64,000 nucleotides of DNA from positions 4,650,001 through 4,714,000 of the forward strand of contig NZ_CP030048.1 of the NCBI RefSeq assembly GCF_015291665.1, given 5' to 3'. The notes beneath the pieces are model-generated. The model did no database searches and was not told the DNA's origin. It was given only the letters and a program-made list of their open reading frames with translations. The translations under genes and the position numbers were made by a program. The stretch is from Bradyrhizobium sp. CCBAU 53338. GTDB lineage: Bacteria > Pseudomonadota > Alphaproteobacteria > Rhizobiales > Xanthobacteraceae. Shown here piece after piece: positions 9,067-17,795 of the stretch. Position 1 is the stretch's first letter, and each line of letters starts with the position of its first letter.

Positions 9067-9150
9067 ATGCAATTCATTCTCGACCTGATCAGCGAATATG
9101 CCCGTTGCCAGCATCTCGTCGCCCAACCGCTTGGGGAGGACGAACAATGA
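9067..9150 (+). CDS. 27-residue small protein, coupled to the next ORF
   Basis: MQFILDLISEYARCQHLVAQ... is preceded by AGGGA nine bases upstream. Its TGA overlaps the ATG of the following small ORF (ATGA), a typical translational coupling. It reads as a short amphipathic helix. No function is assigned. The overlap and ribosome sites support it being real; it is too short for a confident call. Confidence 0.4.
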   Translation: MQFILDLISEYARCQHLVAQPLGEDEQ

Positions 9151-9239
9151 TCGAGTTGATCTCAGCCCTCCTCGTCCTTTGCAGCATCGGCGTCTTCGCA
9201 GCGCATGCGCTGGACGCCTATCGGACCACGCACTCCTGA
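9147..9239 (+). CDS. 30-residue single-span membrane microprotein
   Basis: MIELISALLVLCSIGVFAAH then a short polar tail ending in HS. Residues 3-20 form one hydrophobic segment. GGGGAGGA lies upstream inside the preceding ORF, and its ATG overlaps that ORF's TGA. It is probably a small inner-membrane peptide; its role is unknown. Confidence 0.45.
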   Translation: MIELISALLVLCSIGVFAAHALDAYRTTHS

Positions 9240-9254
9240 CCAGCGCCGGCGCCG

Positions 9255-9677
9255 CTAGAACGGTCGCCGGTAAAAGTGCTCCGAATGCGTTGCCGGTGGA
9301 AACCGGTTGGCGAGTGCGAGCGCGCCTTTCTCGTCCGTCTCGAGTGCGATCTTCTGCGCCAGCATCACGTCGCCCGGCACGAGGAAACCCGAGGGGACGA
9401 AGCACCACCCCATCGTCGCATTTCCGGCATCGTCGATCTCGTGGACATTGGCGGCGGTGCCGTAGTGAATGCGATAGCGCTTGCCGCTATCGCACCCGAT
9501 GACATCAAAATGCCGGTGCTGCGCGAATTGGGCGCGCTGCTCTTCGGACAGCCATTCAGACAACAGCCGTCGGCCGCGCGCCTCGGGCGTATTCTCGCCG
9601 AAGAAGCGGCGGTAGAGCTCGCGGAGCGCGTGCAGACGCGCTCGCGCGGGCGCGCGAAGCCTGAAGACCGCGATCAT
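9255..9677 (-). CDS. Conserved hypothetical protein (140 residues)
   Basis: I do not recognise a named domain. After a basic N-terminus there is a helical stretch (LLSEWLSEEQRAQFAQH) and then a beta-rich body (YFD-type HFDVIGCDSGKRYRIHYG, ATMGWCFVPSGFLVPGD, MLAQKIALETDEKGALALANRFP). The pattern resembles short uncharacterised alphaproteobacterial proteins I have seen. It starts 12 bases after the stop of the 73-residue gene at 9690-9911, so the two are co-transcribed. There is no signal peptide or membrane span. Confidence 0.7.
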   Translation of the reverse strand: MIAVFRLRAPARARLHALRELYRRFFGENTPEARGRRLLSEWLSEEQRAQFAQHRHFDVIGCDSGKRYRIHYGTAANVHEIDDAGNATMGWCFVPSGFLVPGDVMLAQKIALETDEKGALALANRFPPATHSEHFYRRPF

Positions 9678-9689
9678 CGGCCGTTCAGA

Positions 9690-9911
9690 TCAGCCGCCGA
9701 CCAGGCGGGGATAGAACAGCGTTTCGTGCGCGGTCGGGTCGAACGATTTGATACGCGTGACTTCGCCGGGCCCGGTCCGGTACGCCGCGGTAAAGCCCGC
9801 GCCGGTCAACTCCCGAAAGCGCTGTTCGGCCCGCGCCAACGCTTCGGCATTTTCGGGATCAAACTCGTGGCGTGTATCGCCAGTCTGATCCATCACGATC
9901 TGGGTAGCCAT
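9690..9911 (-). CDS. Hypothetical protein (73 residues)
   Basis: A small acidic soluble protein beginning MATQIVMDQTGDTRHEFDPE, with a helix (AEALARAEQRFRELTG) and a strand-rich tail containing GEVTRIKSFD. On the minus strand GAGGAGAA precedes the start codon by about five bases. It is the first gene of a two-gene unit with 9255-9677. Function unknown. Confidence 0.65.
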   Translation of the reverse strand: MATQIVMDQTGDTRHEFDPENAEALARAEQRFRELTGAGFTAAYRTGPGEVTRIKSFDPTAHETLFYPRLVGG

Positions 9912-10022
9912 GTTGAGTTCTCCTCATGCCCAGCCCTGAACTTGATCTAAGCAAACCTCGTGCCGTCGGTTCCTGAAAGCAACAACTTTCTCTGACAAAC
10001 AAGTCACGCCTTGCGGAGCGCC

Positions 10023-10838
10023 TCAGCGTACCGCGGCCGCCCCACCCCCGTCGATCTGCCGGCCCATCAGCGCAATGGCCTTCTGATAGACGCCCGCCGC
10101 ATTCCAGGCCTGAATGGCGGCGAAATTCGGCTCGCCCGGCTGGTAACCGGCTCCCGCCCGCCAGCCATTGGCCTTCAGGAAATTCGCGGTCGAGCTCAGC
10201 GCGTTGGCGGCAACGTCGAGATTGCCGGTGCCATAGGCCAGGATGTTCTTGGGCATGAACTGGGTCTGGCCGACCTCACCATGCATGGAGCCGCGGGTTG
10301 CCCCCGACAGCACGCCGCGGTCGACCAGCTTCAGCGCCGCATAGAGCTGCTCGGTGAAGAATTCAGGACGCCGGCAGTCATAGGCCAGCGTCGCGATCGA
10401 CGAGAGCATGTTCTGGTTACCGCGCTGGCTGCCGAAACCGGTCTCCATGCCCCAGATCGCGATCAACGGCCCCGGCGGCACGCCATAGCGCTGCTCGATC
10501 GAGGCGAACATCGCCGCCTGCGATTGCTTCAGCGACCGGCCGCGCGCGACGATCGTGGTGGCGCCGCGCTTGGCCAGGAACTGGTCGAGGGACAGCGAGA
10601 AACTGTGCTGGCTGCGATCAGCATTGATGGTGGCGCTGGCGTAACCGGTCTGCATCAAGGCCGAGATCGCGGTCTGGCCGATGCCCTTGCCCTGCGCCTC
10701 GGCGCTGAACTCGCGCTTCCAGGCCTCGAAGCCGCCGGGCCCATTGCCGCATTGCGCTGCATCGGCGCCGGGCATCAGGGACAACAGTAGCGCGGCCGCG
10801 CCGATCATCGCCGTCGCAACGGTCCTGCCCTCAGTCAT
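10023..10838 (-). CDS. Lytic murein transglycosylase, MltB/SLT-2 type
   Basis: A 271-residue periplasmic enzyme that would cleave peptidoglycan glycan strands to 1,6-anhydromuropeptides. A signal peptide (about residues 1-27, ending GADA) precedes the transglycosylase domain. The catalytic glutamate is in IWGMETGFGSQRG, followed by the GEVGQTQFMPKN and YQPGEP motifs of the MltB family. There is no lipobox cysteine, so it should be soluble rather than a lipoprotein. The start has AGGATAGGCAGGA upstream. It is monocistronic. Confidence 0.9.
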   Translation of the reverse strand: MTEGRTVATAMIGAAALLLSLMPGADAAQCGNGPGGFEAWKREFSAEAQGKGIGQTAISALMQTGYASATINADRSQHSFSLSLDQFLAKRGATTIVARGRSLKQSQAAMFASIEQRYGVPPGPLIAIWGMETGFGSQRGNQNMLSSIATLAYDCRRPEFFTEQLYAALKLVDRGVLSGATRGSMHGEVGQTQFMPKNILAYGTGNLDVAANALSSTANFLKANGWRAGAGYQPGEPNFAAIQAWNAAGVYQKAIALMGRQIDGGGAAAVR

Positions 10839-10965
10839 TCCTGCCTATCCTTCTCTCAAATTGCGCGATCGGCTCGCGCGCTGCATGATCCTACGTCAGG
10901 CGCGCCCGCTCAAGCCCCGACCGATGCAATCAATGCAAGCAATGCGCTTGACATGAATTAAAGGC

Positions 10966-11781
10966 TTATCGTCCCCTCTCGGTTCCGAGCAGGAAATCCA
11001 CCATGATGCCCTGGTGCTGCCGATACATGTCGGTCCCGGTCGCGGTGACGCAGCCGCGCTTGCGGGCTTCGGCGATGAACGGCGATATCTCGGGCTTGGT
11101 GATAACACAGCCGCAATAGGCCGATGGCGCCAGCCTGATAACATCGACCGGCAGCGGATCGCCATCCTTCATTCCGGCCGGCGTGGCATTGGCGACGAAA
11201 TCGAAGCCTGTCGGGTCGGATGTGCCCGCCCGCACGGGCGCTTTGCCGAGCCCGTTGAGCCGGCCGATCAGCGCGCCGCGGCGCTCGGTTGCGCTGTCGT
11301 GAATGGCAAGCGCGCTCACACCGGCCTCGACCAGGGCCAGCGCGATGGCCGAGCCTGCCCCACCCGCCCCGACGAGCAGCGCCCGCATCCCCTTGGGATC
11401 GATCCCTTTCGCCCGCGCCGCTCCGATGAAACCGAGACCGTCCACCATGTCGCCGTGCCACGAACCGTCGGCCTGCCGGCGCATCAAATTAACGGTGCGC
11501 AGGAAGTGCGCTCGATCGGTCGCGCCGGCGCAGGCCTGATAGCAGGCGAATTTGTGCGGGATGGTCACGACGATGCCGTCGAGGTTCTTCAACCGGCTCG
11601 CGACCGAGAGAAAATCGGCCAGATCGGCGGTCGCGACCTGAACCGGAACGAGAATGGCATCATGACCACGCGCCGCGAACTCCGCGGAAACACCCGCAGG
11701 CGAGCGCACCTGCGCGATGGGATCACCGACGATGACGTAGAGCCGCGTCGCGCCCGTAGGAGCCGGCATCATGTCGTTCAT
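10966..11781 (-). CDS. Shikimate dehydrogenase (AroE)-like oxidoreductase
   Basis: A 271-residue protein with an N-terminal substrate domain and a C-terminal Rossmann fold ([14 protein letters not shown]). The conserved catalytic lysine is present in [10 protein letters not shown] (Lys77) and the paired aspartate in GDMVDGLGF (Asp114). The family serine-x-serine binding site near [12 protein letters not shown] is altered to RSP. It overlaps the monooxygenase gene by four bases (ATGA), so it is translated with it. This context and the altered motifs suggest a catabolic role, perhaps quinate/shikimate-type or another hydroxy acid, rather than the housekeeping aroE. Confidence 0.82.
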   Translation of the reverse strand: MNDMMPAPTGATRLYVIVGDPIAQVRSPAGVSAEFAARGHDAILVPVQVATADLADFLSVASRLKNLDGIVVTIPHKFACYQACAGATDRAHFLRTVNLMRRQADGSWHGDMVDGLGFIGAARAKGIDPKGMRALLVGAGGAGSAIALALVEAGVSALAIHDSATERRGALIGRLNGLGKAPVRAGTSDPTGFDFVANATPAGMKDGDPLPVDVIRLAPSAYCGCVITKPEISPFIAEARKRGCVTATGTDMYRQHQGIMVDFLLGTERGR

Positions 11782-13637
11782 GCCGAGACCGAAGCGCCGT
11801 CGCTCATCGCATCCGCACCATAAGTCAGCTCCAATCCGTCCAGATTGCCCTCACTCCGCCATTTGCCGAGCAGGCGCAGGAACGCCATTGGCCCGCGCCA
11901 ATATTGGCTGTTACGCGCCGCGATCGGATCGAACACGCCTTCATTGTTGTAGTAGCCGGGCGTGCATTCGGCCAGATAAGCCTGGCGGCCGACCGCTGCC
12001 TTCACGACCTCGTCGACCCACGCGTTCTCGGCGGCGAGCGTCGGCTCCAAGGTCCTCGCGCCACGCTTCCGAGCCTCGGCGATCACATAGGCGATGTGCT
12101 GCGATTGCTCGTCGATGATGTGTGGAAAATTTGCGCTCTGGCCGGCCTGCACCGTCACGATCAGGAAGCAGTTCGGGAAGCCACGGGTGTAGAAGCCGTG
12201 CATCGTCTTGACGCCATCGCGCCATCGCTCGGACAGGCTCATGCCGTCGCGGCCATAGAGCTCAAACCCCATACGGCGCGCATAGTCGGTGCCGACCTCG
12301 AAACCACTGGCGTAGATCAGGCAGTCGAGCTCGTAGGCTTTGCCGTCGACGACGACCGCATTCTCGGTAATGCGATCGACGCCTCTGCCCTTGGTGTCGA
12401 CGAGATGCACGTTGGGACGATTGAAGGTGTCGAGATATTCGTCGTGAAAACACGGCCGCTTGCAGAACGCCTTGTACCAGGGTTTGAGCGCGGCCGCGGC
12501 CGCCTCGTCCTTCACGACCGCATCGACGCGGGCCCGGATCTCCTCCATCTTGCGATAGTCGGCCTGCTCGATCACCTTCAGCGCCTCTTCCATCGAGGTC
12601 ACCGGCTGCGGCTGGCGGCGCGGCGCCAGCAGGATCTCGCCGAGCAGGCCCGTCCAGCCGTCCTGCACGAGATCCTGCTCGAACGGCTCGCCCGAGATCA
12701 CCGCGGTAAAATTGTCCATCCGCTCGCGCTGCCAGCCGGACTTGAGGCTGTCCGCCCAGGCATGGTCCGTCGGACGGTCGTCGCGCACGCCGATCGCGGA
12801 GGGCGTGCGCTGGAAAACATAGAGCTCCTTCGCCGAACGGCCGAGATGCGGCACGCATTGCACGGCGGTGGCGCCGGTGCCGATGATGCCTACGCGCTTG
12901 CCGGCAAGTCCGGTCAGACCACCTTCGGCGGTGCCGCCGGTGTACGCATAGTCCCAGCGGCTGGTGTGGAAGCTGTGACCTTTGAAGCTCTCGATGCCGG
13001 GAATGCCCGGCAGCTTCGGCCGGCTGAGTGGACCGCCTGCGAGGATCACGAAGCGCGCCTGGATGCGATCGCCCCGATCGGTCTCGACCAGCCAGCGTCC
13101 CTCCTGCTCATGCCATTCCATGCGTGAGATGACGGTCTGAAACAGCGCGCGATCATAAAGACCGAAGTGACGGCCGATGCGGCGCGAGTGTTCGTAGATC
13201 TCGGGAGCGCGCGCATATTTGCGCACCGGCATGTAGCCGGTTTCTTCCAGCAGCGGCAGATAGATGTAGCTCTCGGTATCGCAGGCCGCACCAGGATAGC
13301 GATTCCAGTACCAGGTGCCGCCGAAATCGGCAGCCTTTTCCACGATGCGGAAATCGGTAATTCCGGCCGCGCGCAGGCGCGCGCCACACAGCAAGCCGCC
13401 GAAACCGCCACCGACGATCAGCACTTCAGTTTCTTCGGCAATCGGCGCGCGTGCAAAACCGGGAGCGGCCCAGGGATCGTCGAGGTAGCGCGCAAAGCCG
13501 CCCGTCGCCTCGACATATTGCGCCTTGCCTTCGGAGCGCAAACGCAGGTCGCGCTCGTCGCGATAGCGCGCACGCAAGGCCTCGACGTCGATGCTAGGCG
13601 CGCCGGCTGTACCGGTCTTGTGTCTTTCCGCTGACAT
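11778..13637 (-). CDS. Flavin-dependent Baeyer-Villiger-type monooxygenase
   Basis: A class B flavoprotein monooxygenase of 619 residues that would insert oxygen next to a carbonyl using NADPH and O2. It shows the FAD site [14 protein letters not shown], the BVMO patch [15 protein letters not shown], and the fingerprint [13 protein letters not shown] (F-x-G-x3-H-x3-W-D). The N-terminal extension of about 60 residues before the FAD site is common in this branch. The start at 13637 follows GGAGGAGATCG. It is divergent from an acyl-CoA synthetase; with the acyl-CoA dehydrogenase this suggests breakdown of a cyclic ketone, steroid-like or terpenoid carbon skeleton. The substrate is inferred only. 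Confidence 0.9.
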   Translation of the reverse strand: MSAERHKTGTAGAPSIDVEALRARYRDERDLRLRSEGKAQYVEATGGFARYLDDPWAAPGFARAPIAEETEVLIVGGGFGGLLCGARLRAAGITDFRIVEKAADFGGTWYWNRYPGAACDTESYIYLPLLEETGYMPVRKYARAPEIYEHSRRIGRHFGLYDRALFQTVISRMEWHEQEGRWLVETDRGDRIQARFVILAGGPLSRPKLPGIPGIESFKGHSFHTSRWDYAYTGGTAEGGLTGLAGKRVGIIGTGATAVQCVPHLGRSAKELYVFQRTPSAIGVRDDRPTDHAWADSLKSGWQRERMDNFTAVISGEPFEQDLVQDGWTGLLGEILLAPRRQPQPVTSMEEALKVIEQADYRKMEEIRARVDAVVKDEAAAAALKPWYKAFCKRPCFHDEYLDTFNRPNVHLVDTKGRGVDRITENAVVVDGKAYELDCLIYASGFEVGTDYARRMGFELYGRDGMSLSERWRDGVKTMHGFYTRGFPNCFLIVTVQAGQSANFPHIIDEQSQHIAYVIAEARKRGARTLEPTLAAENAWVDEVVKAAVGRQAYLAECTPGYYNNEGVFDPIAARNSQYWRGPMAFLRLLGKWRSEGNLDGLELTYGADAMSDGASVSA

Positions 13638-13675
13638 CGATCTCCTCCACGGCGGCACTGCTTCGGTCTGCGATT

Positions 13676-13705
13676 TGCGTCAGTTAGCCCTGAAAAAGTG
13701 ACGCA
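13676..13705. promoter_or_regulatory. Inverted repeat in the divergent monooxygenase / acyl-CoA synthetase promoter region
   Basis: TGCGTCA (13676-13682) and TGACGCA (13699-13705) are perfect inverted arms, 23 bases apart start to start. That is about two helical turns, as for a dimeric regulator. They sit in the 190-base region between the two divergent genes. No regulator gene is adjacent. Confidence 0.45.
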
Positions 13706-13827
13706 CGCAATCACGTCCGCCGCCTTTTTACGTGGACGTCGCGCGACGTTCGGCTACCTTGCACGCAAGCGCGAACGCGTCATGCAACGACATGATCTTA
13801 AGGCGCACGGCCTTTTCGGAGGGGACA

Positions 13828-15453
13828 ATGCAGGGATTGATGATGGACATGCCGCTGCTGATCAGCGGCCTGATCCAATACGCAGCCGACTATCATGGCG
13901 AGGCGGAGATCGTCGCGCGCGAGATCGAGGGCGACATCCATCGCTACACCTATGCCGACGCGCATCCGCGCATTAAACGCATGGCGCTGGCGCTCGATCG
14001 GCTCGGCATGAAACAAGGCGACCGCGTCGGCACGCTGGCCTGGAATACGCATCGTCACTTCGAAATGTTCTATGCGGCGCCAGGGATGGGCTATGTGCTG
14101 CACACCGTCAATCCGCGGCTGTTTCCCGAACAGCTCGTCTACATCATCAACCACGCCGAAGACCGAATCCTCTTCGTCGATCGCGCCACGCTGCCGATCG
14201 TCGAGGCGATCGCGCCGCAGCTGAAGACCGTCGAAGCCTATGTGATGATGTCATCGCGCGAACGCATGCCCGAGACGAAGCTTGCGAACGTACACTGCTA
14301 CGAGGAGTTGCTGGAGAAGGAGAGCGACGCAGGCTTCGCCTGGCCGGAGTTCGACGAGAAATCAGCTTCCACCATCTGCTACACCTCGGGCACGACGGGG
14401 AATCCCAAGGGCGTGATCTATTCGCACCGCGCCGCCATCCTGCAGACCATGACCTGCTGCAACTTCGATTTCATTCCCGGGCATCTCGAAGGGGTGCGTG
14501 AGGTCATGATGCCGATGGCGCCGCTGTTCCACGGCAACGGCTGGAATATGCCGTTTACTGCGCCCTATACCGGCTCGAAACTGGTGCTGCCCGGCCGCAA
14601 CTACGAGCCCGACAAGCTCTATGAACTGCTGGAGGGCGAGAAGGTGACGCTCTCGGCGGGTGTGCCTAGCTTCTGGCTCATCCTGCTCGACTGGCTCGGC
14701 CGAACCGGCAAAAAGTTCTCGACGCTGCGTGCAACGCTGTCCTCGGGCTCGGCGCCGCCGCGCGCGATGGTCGAGAAGCTCAAGCGCGACTTTGCCGTCG
14801 ACTATATCCAGGCCTGGGGCATGACGGAGGCGCTGGGCTGCTCGATGCCGGGCTTGCGGCCGGGCTCGGAGCATCTCAGCGAAACCGAGATCTTCGACCG
14901 GCGGCAGGTCTCGGGCCGCGCCTGCTTCGGCACGACCTTGCGCATCGTCGACGACGGCGGCAATGAGCTGCCGCGCGACGGCAAGACCGTCGGCCATCTG
15001 CGCGCCCGCGGCCCCTGGGTCGCCTCCGGCTACATGAAGCTCGACGAAGGCCTCGACAGCGACGGCTGGCTGATCACCGGCGACATGGCCGTGATCGACC
15101 AGCACGGCCATGTGACGCTCACCGACCGCTCCAAGGACGTGATCAAGTCGGGCGGCGAGTGGATCTCCTCGATTCAGCTCGAGGACATCGCGCTTTCCCA
15201 CCCCGACGTGCTGCAGGCGGCCGTGGTCGCCATCGCGCACGAGAAGTGGCAGGAACGCCCTCTCCTTCTCGTCGTCCGCAAGAAGGGCGCGACCGTGGAC
15301 GGCAAGACGTTGCTCGACCATATGCGACCCAGGATCGCGAGCTGGTGGATGCCTGATGCAGTCGAATTCCTCGACGAATTCCCGATGACCGGGACCGGCA
15401 AGGTGCTCAAATCGGCGTTGCGCGAGAAGTTCAGGGCATATCGCATCGGCTGA
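13828..15453 (+). CDS. Acyl-CoA synthetase (fatty-acid-CoA ligase, ANL superfamily)
   Basis: A 541-residue AMP-forming ligase. The adenylation signature is [16 protein letters not shown]. Further motifs are [11 protein letters not shown] (A5), [35 protein letters not shown] (A7-A8, in pieces) and the C-terminal catalytic lysine in [10 protein letters not shown]. The start at 13828 follows GGAGGGGACA; the frame is open upstream but lacks a ribosome site. It lies 54 bases before the acyl-CoA dehydrogenase, likely one transcript. It activates a medium- or long-chain or cyclic acid for beta-oxidation. Confidence 0.93.
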   Translation: MQGLMMDMPLLISGLIQYAADYHGEAEIVAREIEGDIHRYTYADAHPRIKRMALALDRLGMKQGDRVGTLAWNTHRHFEMFYAAPGMGYVLHTVNPRLFPEQLVYIINHAEDRILFVDRATLPIVEAIAPQLKTVEAYVMMSSRERMPETKLANVHCYEELLEKESDAGFAWPEFDEKSASTICYTSGTTGNPKGVIYSHRAAILQTMTCCNFDFIPGHLEGVREVMMPMAPLFHGNGWNMPFTAPYTGSKLVLPGRNYEPDKLYELLEGEKVTLSAGVPSFWLILLDWLGRTGKKFSTLRATLSSGSAPPRAMVEKLKRDFAVDYIQAWGMTEALGCSMPGLRPGSEHLSETEIFDRRQVSGRACFGTTLRIVDDGGNELPRDGKTVGHLRARGPWVASGYMKLDEGLDSDGWLITGDMAVIDQHGHVTLTDRSKDVIKSGGEWISSIQLEDIALSHPDVLQAAVVAIAHEKWQERPLLLVVRKKGATVDGKTLLDHMRPRIASWWMPDAVEFLDEFPMTGTGKVLKSALREKFRAYRIG

Positions 15454-15507
15454 GCCGGCACACAACCTCCAAACCTTCGCGCCGTCCACCGATCAAGGAG
15501 ACGACAA

Positions 15508-16719
15508 ATGATCTATCCGATGTCGCCAAAAGTCGTCGAGCTCAAGCGCAAGCTGGAAAGCTTCATGGATCGGCTCATCTATCCGAACGAGGAACGGTTT
15601 TATCGCGAAGCAGAAGAGCTCGGGCCGTGGAAGGTCTATCCCGTCGTCGAGGAGCTGAAGCCGCTCGCGCGCGCGGAAGGCCTGTGGAACCTGTTCCTGC
15701 CGGAGTCCAGCCGCGGCGCAGGCCTCACCAATCTCGAATATGCTCCGCTCTGCGAGGTGATGGGCCGCGCGCATCTGGCGCCCGAGGTGTTCAACTGCTC
15801 GGCGCCCGACACCGGAAACATGGAGGTGTTGGAGCGCTATGGCTCGGAGAAAGACAAGGAACGCTGGCTGAAGCCGCTGCTCGCGGGCGAAATCCGCTCC
15901 TGCTTCGCCATGACCGAACCTGCAGTCGCATCATCCGATGCAACCAACATCGAGAGCTCGATCGTGCGCGACGGCGACCACTACGTGGTCAACGGCCGCA
16001 AATGGTACACGACCAACGCGACCGATCCGCGCTGCAAGATCTGCATCTTCATGGGCAAGACCGATCCAGACAATGCGGATCGTCACAAGCAGCAATCCAT
16101 GATCCTGGTGCCGATGGACACCGCTGGCATCGAGGTGAAGCGGCCCCTGCCCGTATTCGGCTTCTACGGCGTGCCCGACCGTGCCTCGGAGGTCATCTTC
16201 ACCAACGTCCGCGTGCCGAAGGAAAACATGCTGCTCGGCGAGGGCCGCGGATTCGAGATCGCGCAAGGACGTCTCGGCCCCGGCCGCATCCACCATTGCA
16301 TGCGCCTGATTGGGCTTGCGGAACGTACGCTGGAAAAGATGTGCCGACGCGTCCGCAGCCGTGTCGCCTTCGGCAAGCCGGTGTCCGAACAGACGGTGAC
16401 GCAGGAGCGCATCGCCGAGGCCCGCATCATGATCGAGCAGGCCCGGCTGCTGACACTGAACGCCGCTTACGCGATGGACACCGTCGGCAACAAGGTGGCG
16501 AAAGCCGAGATCGCGATGATCAAGGTCGCGGTGCCCAACATGGCCTGCCAGATCATCGACTGGGCGATTCAGGCTCATGGTGGCGGCGGCACCTCGAACG
16601 ATTTCGGCCTGACTCAGGCCTACGCCACCGCACGCCTGCTGCGTCTCGCCGACGGGCCCGACGAGGTGCACAGGAACCAGATCGCGCGGTTCGAGCTGAA
16701 GAAATATTCGAACGCATAG
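15508..16719 (+). CDS. Acyl-CoA dehydrogenase
   Basis: A 403-residue flavoprotein that would make the first alpha-beta double bond of beta-oxidation. The signatures [17 protein letters not shown] and [18 protein letters not shown] are typical. The latter lies in the C-terminal helical domain, where the branched and longer-chain enzymes keep their catalytic machinery. AAGGAG lies nine bases upstream of the start. It ends only six bases from the convergent efflux adaptor gene, leaving no room for a separate terminator. Confidence 0.93.
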   Translation: MIYPMSPKVVELKRKLESFMDRLIYPNEERFYREAEELGPWKVYPVVEELKPLARAEGLWNLFLPESSRGAGLTNLEYAPLCEVMGRAHLAPEVFNCSAPDTGNMEVLERYGSEKDKERWLKPLLAGEIRSCFAMTEPAVASSDATNIESSIVRDGDHYVVNGRKWYTTNATDPRCKICIFMGKTDPDNADRHKQQSMILVPMDTAGIEVKRPLPVFGFYGVPDRASEVIFTNVRVPKENMLLGEGRGFEIAQGRLGPGRIHHCMRLIGLAERTLEKMCRRVRSRVAFGKPVSEQTVTQERIAEARIMIEQARLLTLNAAYAMDTVGNKVAKAEIAMIKVAVPNMACQIIDWAIQAHGGGGTSNDFGLTQAYATARLLRLADGPDEVHRNQIARFELKKYSNA

Positions 16720-16725
16720 AGACGG

Positions 16726-17592
16726 CTAGTTCAATACCTCGACCGTCGCCGAGCGTCCTGCGACCAGCGATACGTTGTCCGGCACCGGGTCCAGCGCGAT
16801 GCGTACCGGCACGCGCTGGGCGAGCCGCACCCAGCTGAAGGTCGGATTGACGTTGGCAAGCAGGCTCGCACCCTCGGCACGGTCGCGATCCTCGATGCCG
16901 GCGGCGATGCTCTCGACATGGCCGGTGAGCCTGTTCTTCTCGCCCATCAAACGGACCTTGACCTTGTCGCCCACACGGATGCGCGGGAGTTTCGTCTCCT
17001 CGAAATAGCCCTCGACATGCAGCGTGTCGCTGTCGACCAGCGCCATCACGCCCTTGCCGGCGGAGACGTACGTGCCGGGCCGCAGATCCATGTTGGTGAT
17101 CACGCCGTTCACGGAGGCACGCACCTCGCTCCGGTCGAGATTGAGCTGGGCGACCGCACGGTCGGCGACGGCCTGATCGAAGGCCGCCTTGGCCTGGAGC
17201 TGGGTGGCGAGCACCTGCTCCTGCTTCTGTTGGGAAACCGCGTCCGTCGTCAATGTGCTGTAGCGTTTCAGATCGGCGTTGGCCTGATCGAGCGTGGCTT
17301 GGTGACCAGCCACCGACGCATCGGCCTGCCGCAGCGCCAGCGCGAAGCGCTGCCGGTCGATCCGAAACAGCACGTCGCCGTGATGGACCTTCTGATTGTC
17401 CTTCACCAGCACGTCGGTGACGAAGCCGGACACATCGGGCGCGACCTGCACCACGTCGGCGCGCACGCGACCATCACGCGTCCAGGGCGACTCCATGTAA
17501 TAGACCCACAGCTCGCGGCCGACGCCGAGCGCCGCGACGACGACAAGGACCGTCAGCGCAAGCCGGCCGAGCCAGGCAAAATTCCCTTTCAT
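16726..17592 (-). CDS. aaeA: HlyD-family efflux adaptor (AaeA/EmrA-like)
   Basis: A 288-residue membrane fusion protein with one N-terminal membrane span (LGRLALTVLVVVAALGVGRELWVYYM), lipoyl halves (VQVAPDVSGFVTDVLVKDNQ and LNLDRSEVRASVNGVITNMDLRPG) and a coiled-coil hairpin. Gene order and four-base overlap with the DUF1656 and FUSC genes match the aromatic carboxylic acid efflux system AaeXAB of enterobacteria. It would carry aromatic acids from the FUSC membrane protein across the periplasm. The symbol is by analogy. Confidence 0.85.
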   Translation of the reverse strand: MKGNFAWLGRLALTVLVVVAALGVGRELWVYYMESPWTRDGRVRADVVQVAPDVSGFVTDVLVKDNQKVHHGDVLFRIDRQRFALALRQADASVAGHQATLDQANADLKRYSTLTTDAVSQQKQEQVLATQLQAKAAFDQAVADRAVAQLNLDRSEVRASVNGVITNMDLRPGTYVSAGKGVMALVDSDTLHVEGYFEETKLPRIRVGDKVKVRLMGEKNRLTGHVESIAAGIEDRDRAEGASLLANVNPTFSWVRLAQRVPVRIALDPVPDNVSLVAGRSATVEVLN

Positions 17593-17795
17593 GAGAGATA
17601 CTCCGAGAGATAGACGACGCCGCCGAGCAGGCAGATGAAAATGGCGAAATCGAACAGCGCGCGGTGCCAGACCAGCCGGTAGAGGTCGAAGCGCTGCATA
17701 AGCCGGCGCAGCAGCGCACTCAGCACATAGGCGACGACGATCCAGAGCAGCAGCGCCGGCACGAACACGCCGTAGATGTCGATCACATATCTCAT
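17589..17795 (-). CDS. aaeX: DUF1656 small inner-membrane protein (AaeX-like)
   Basis: A 68-residue protein with two hydrophobic segments (VFVPALLLWIVVAYVLSALL and FDFAIFICLLGGVVYLSEYL). Its size and position between the FUSC and HlyD genes are those of AaeX/DUF1656. It overlaps both neighbours by four bases (ATGA), so the three are translationally coupled. It is presumed to be a small partner of the efflux complex; its biochemical role is not known. Confidence 0.85.
   Translation of the reverse strand: MRYVIDIYGVFVPALLLWIVVAYVLSALLRRLMQRFDLYRLVWHRALFDFAIFICLLGGVVYLSEYLS

Noticed and set aside
10921..10950. ATGCAATCA / ATGCAAGCA / ATGCGCTTG near-repeats upstream of the transglycosylase gene
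   Set aside because: Only nine-base units with increasing divergence; too short to call a repeat array or operator.
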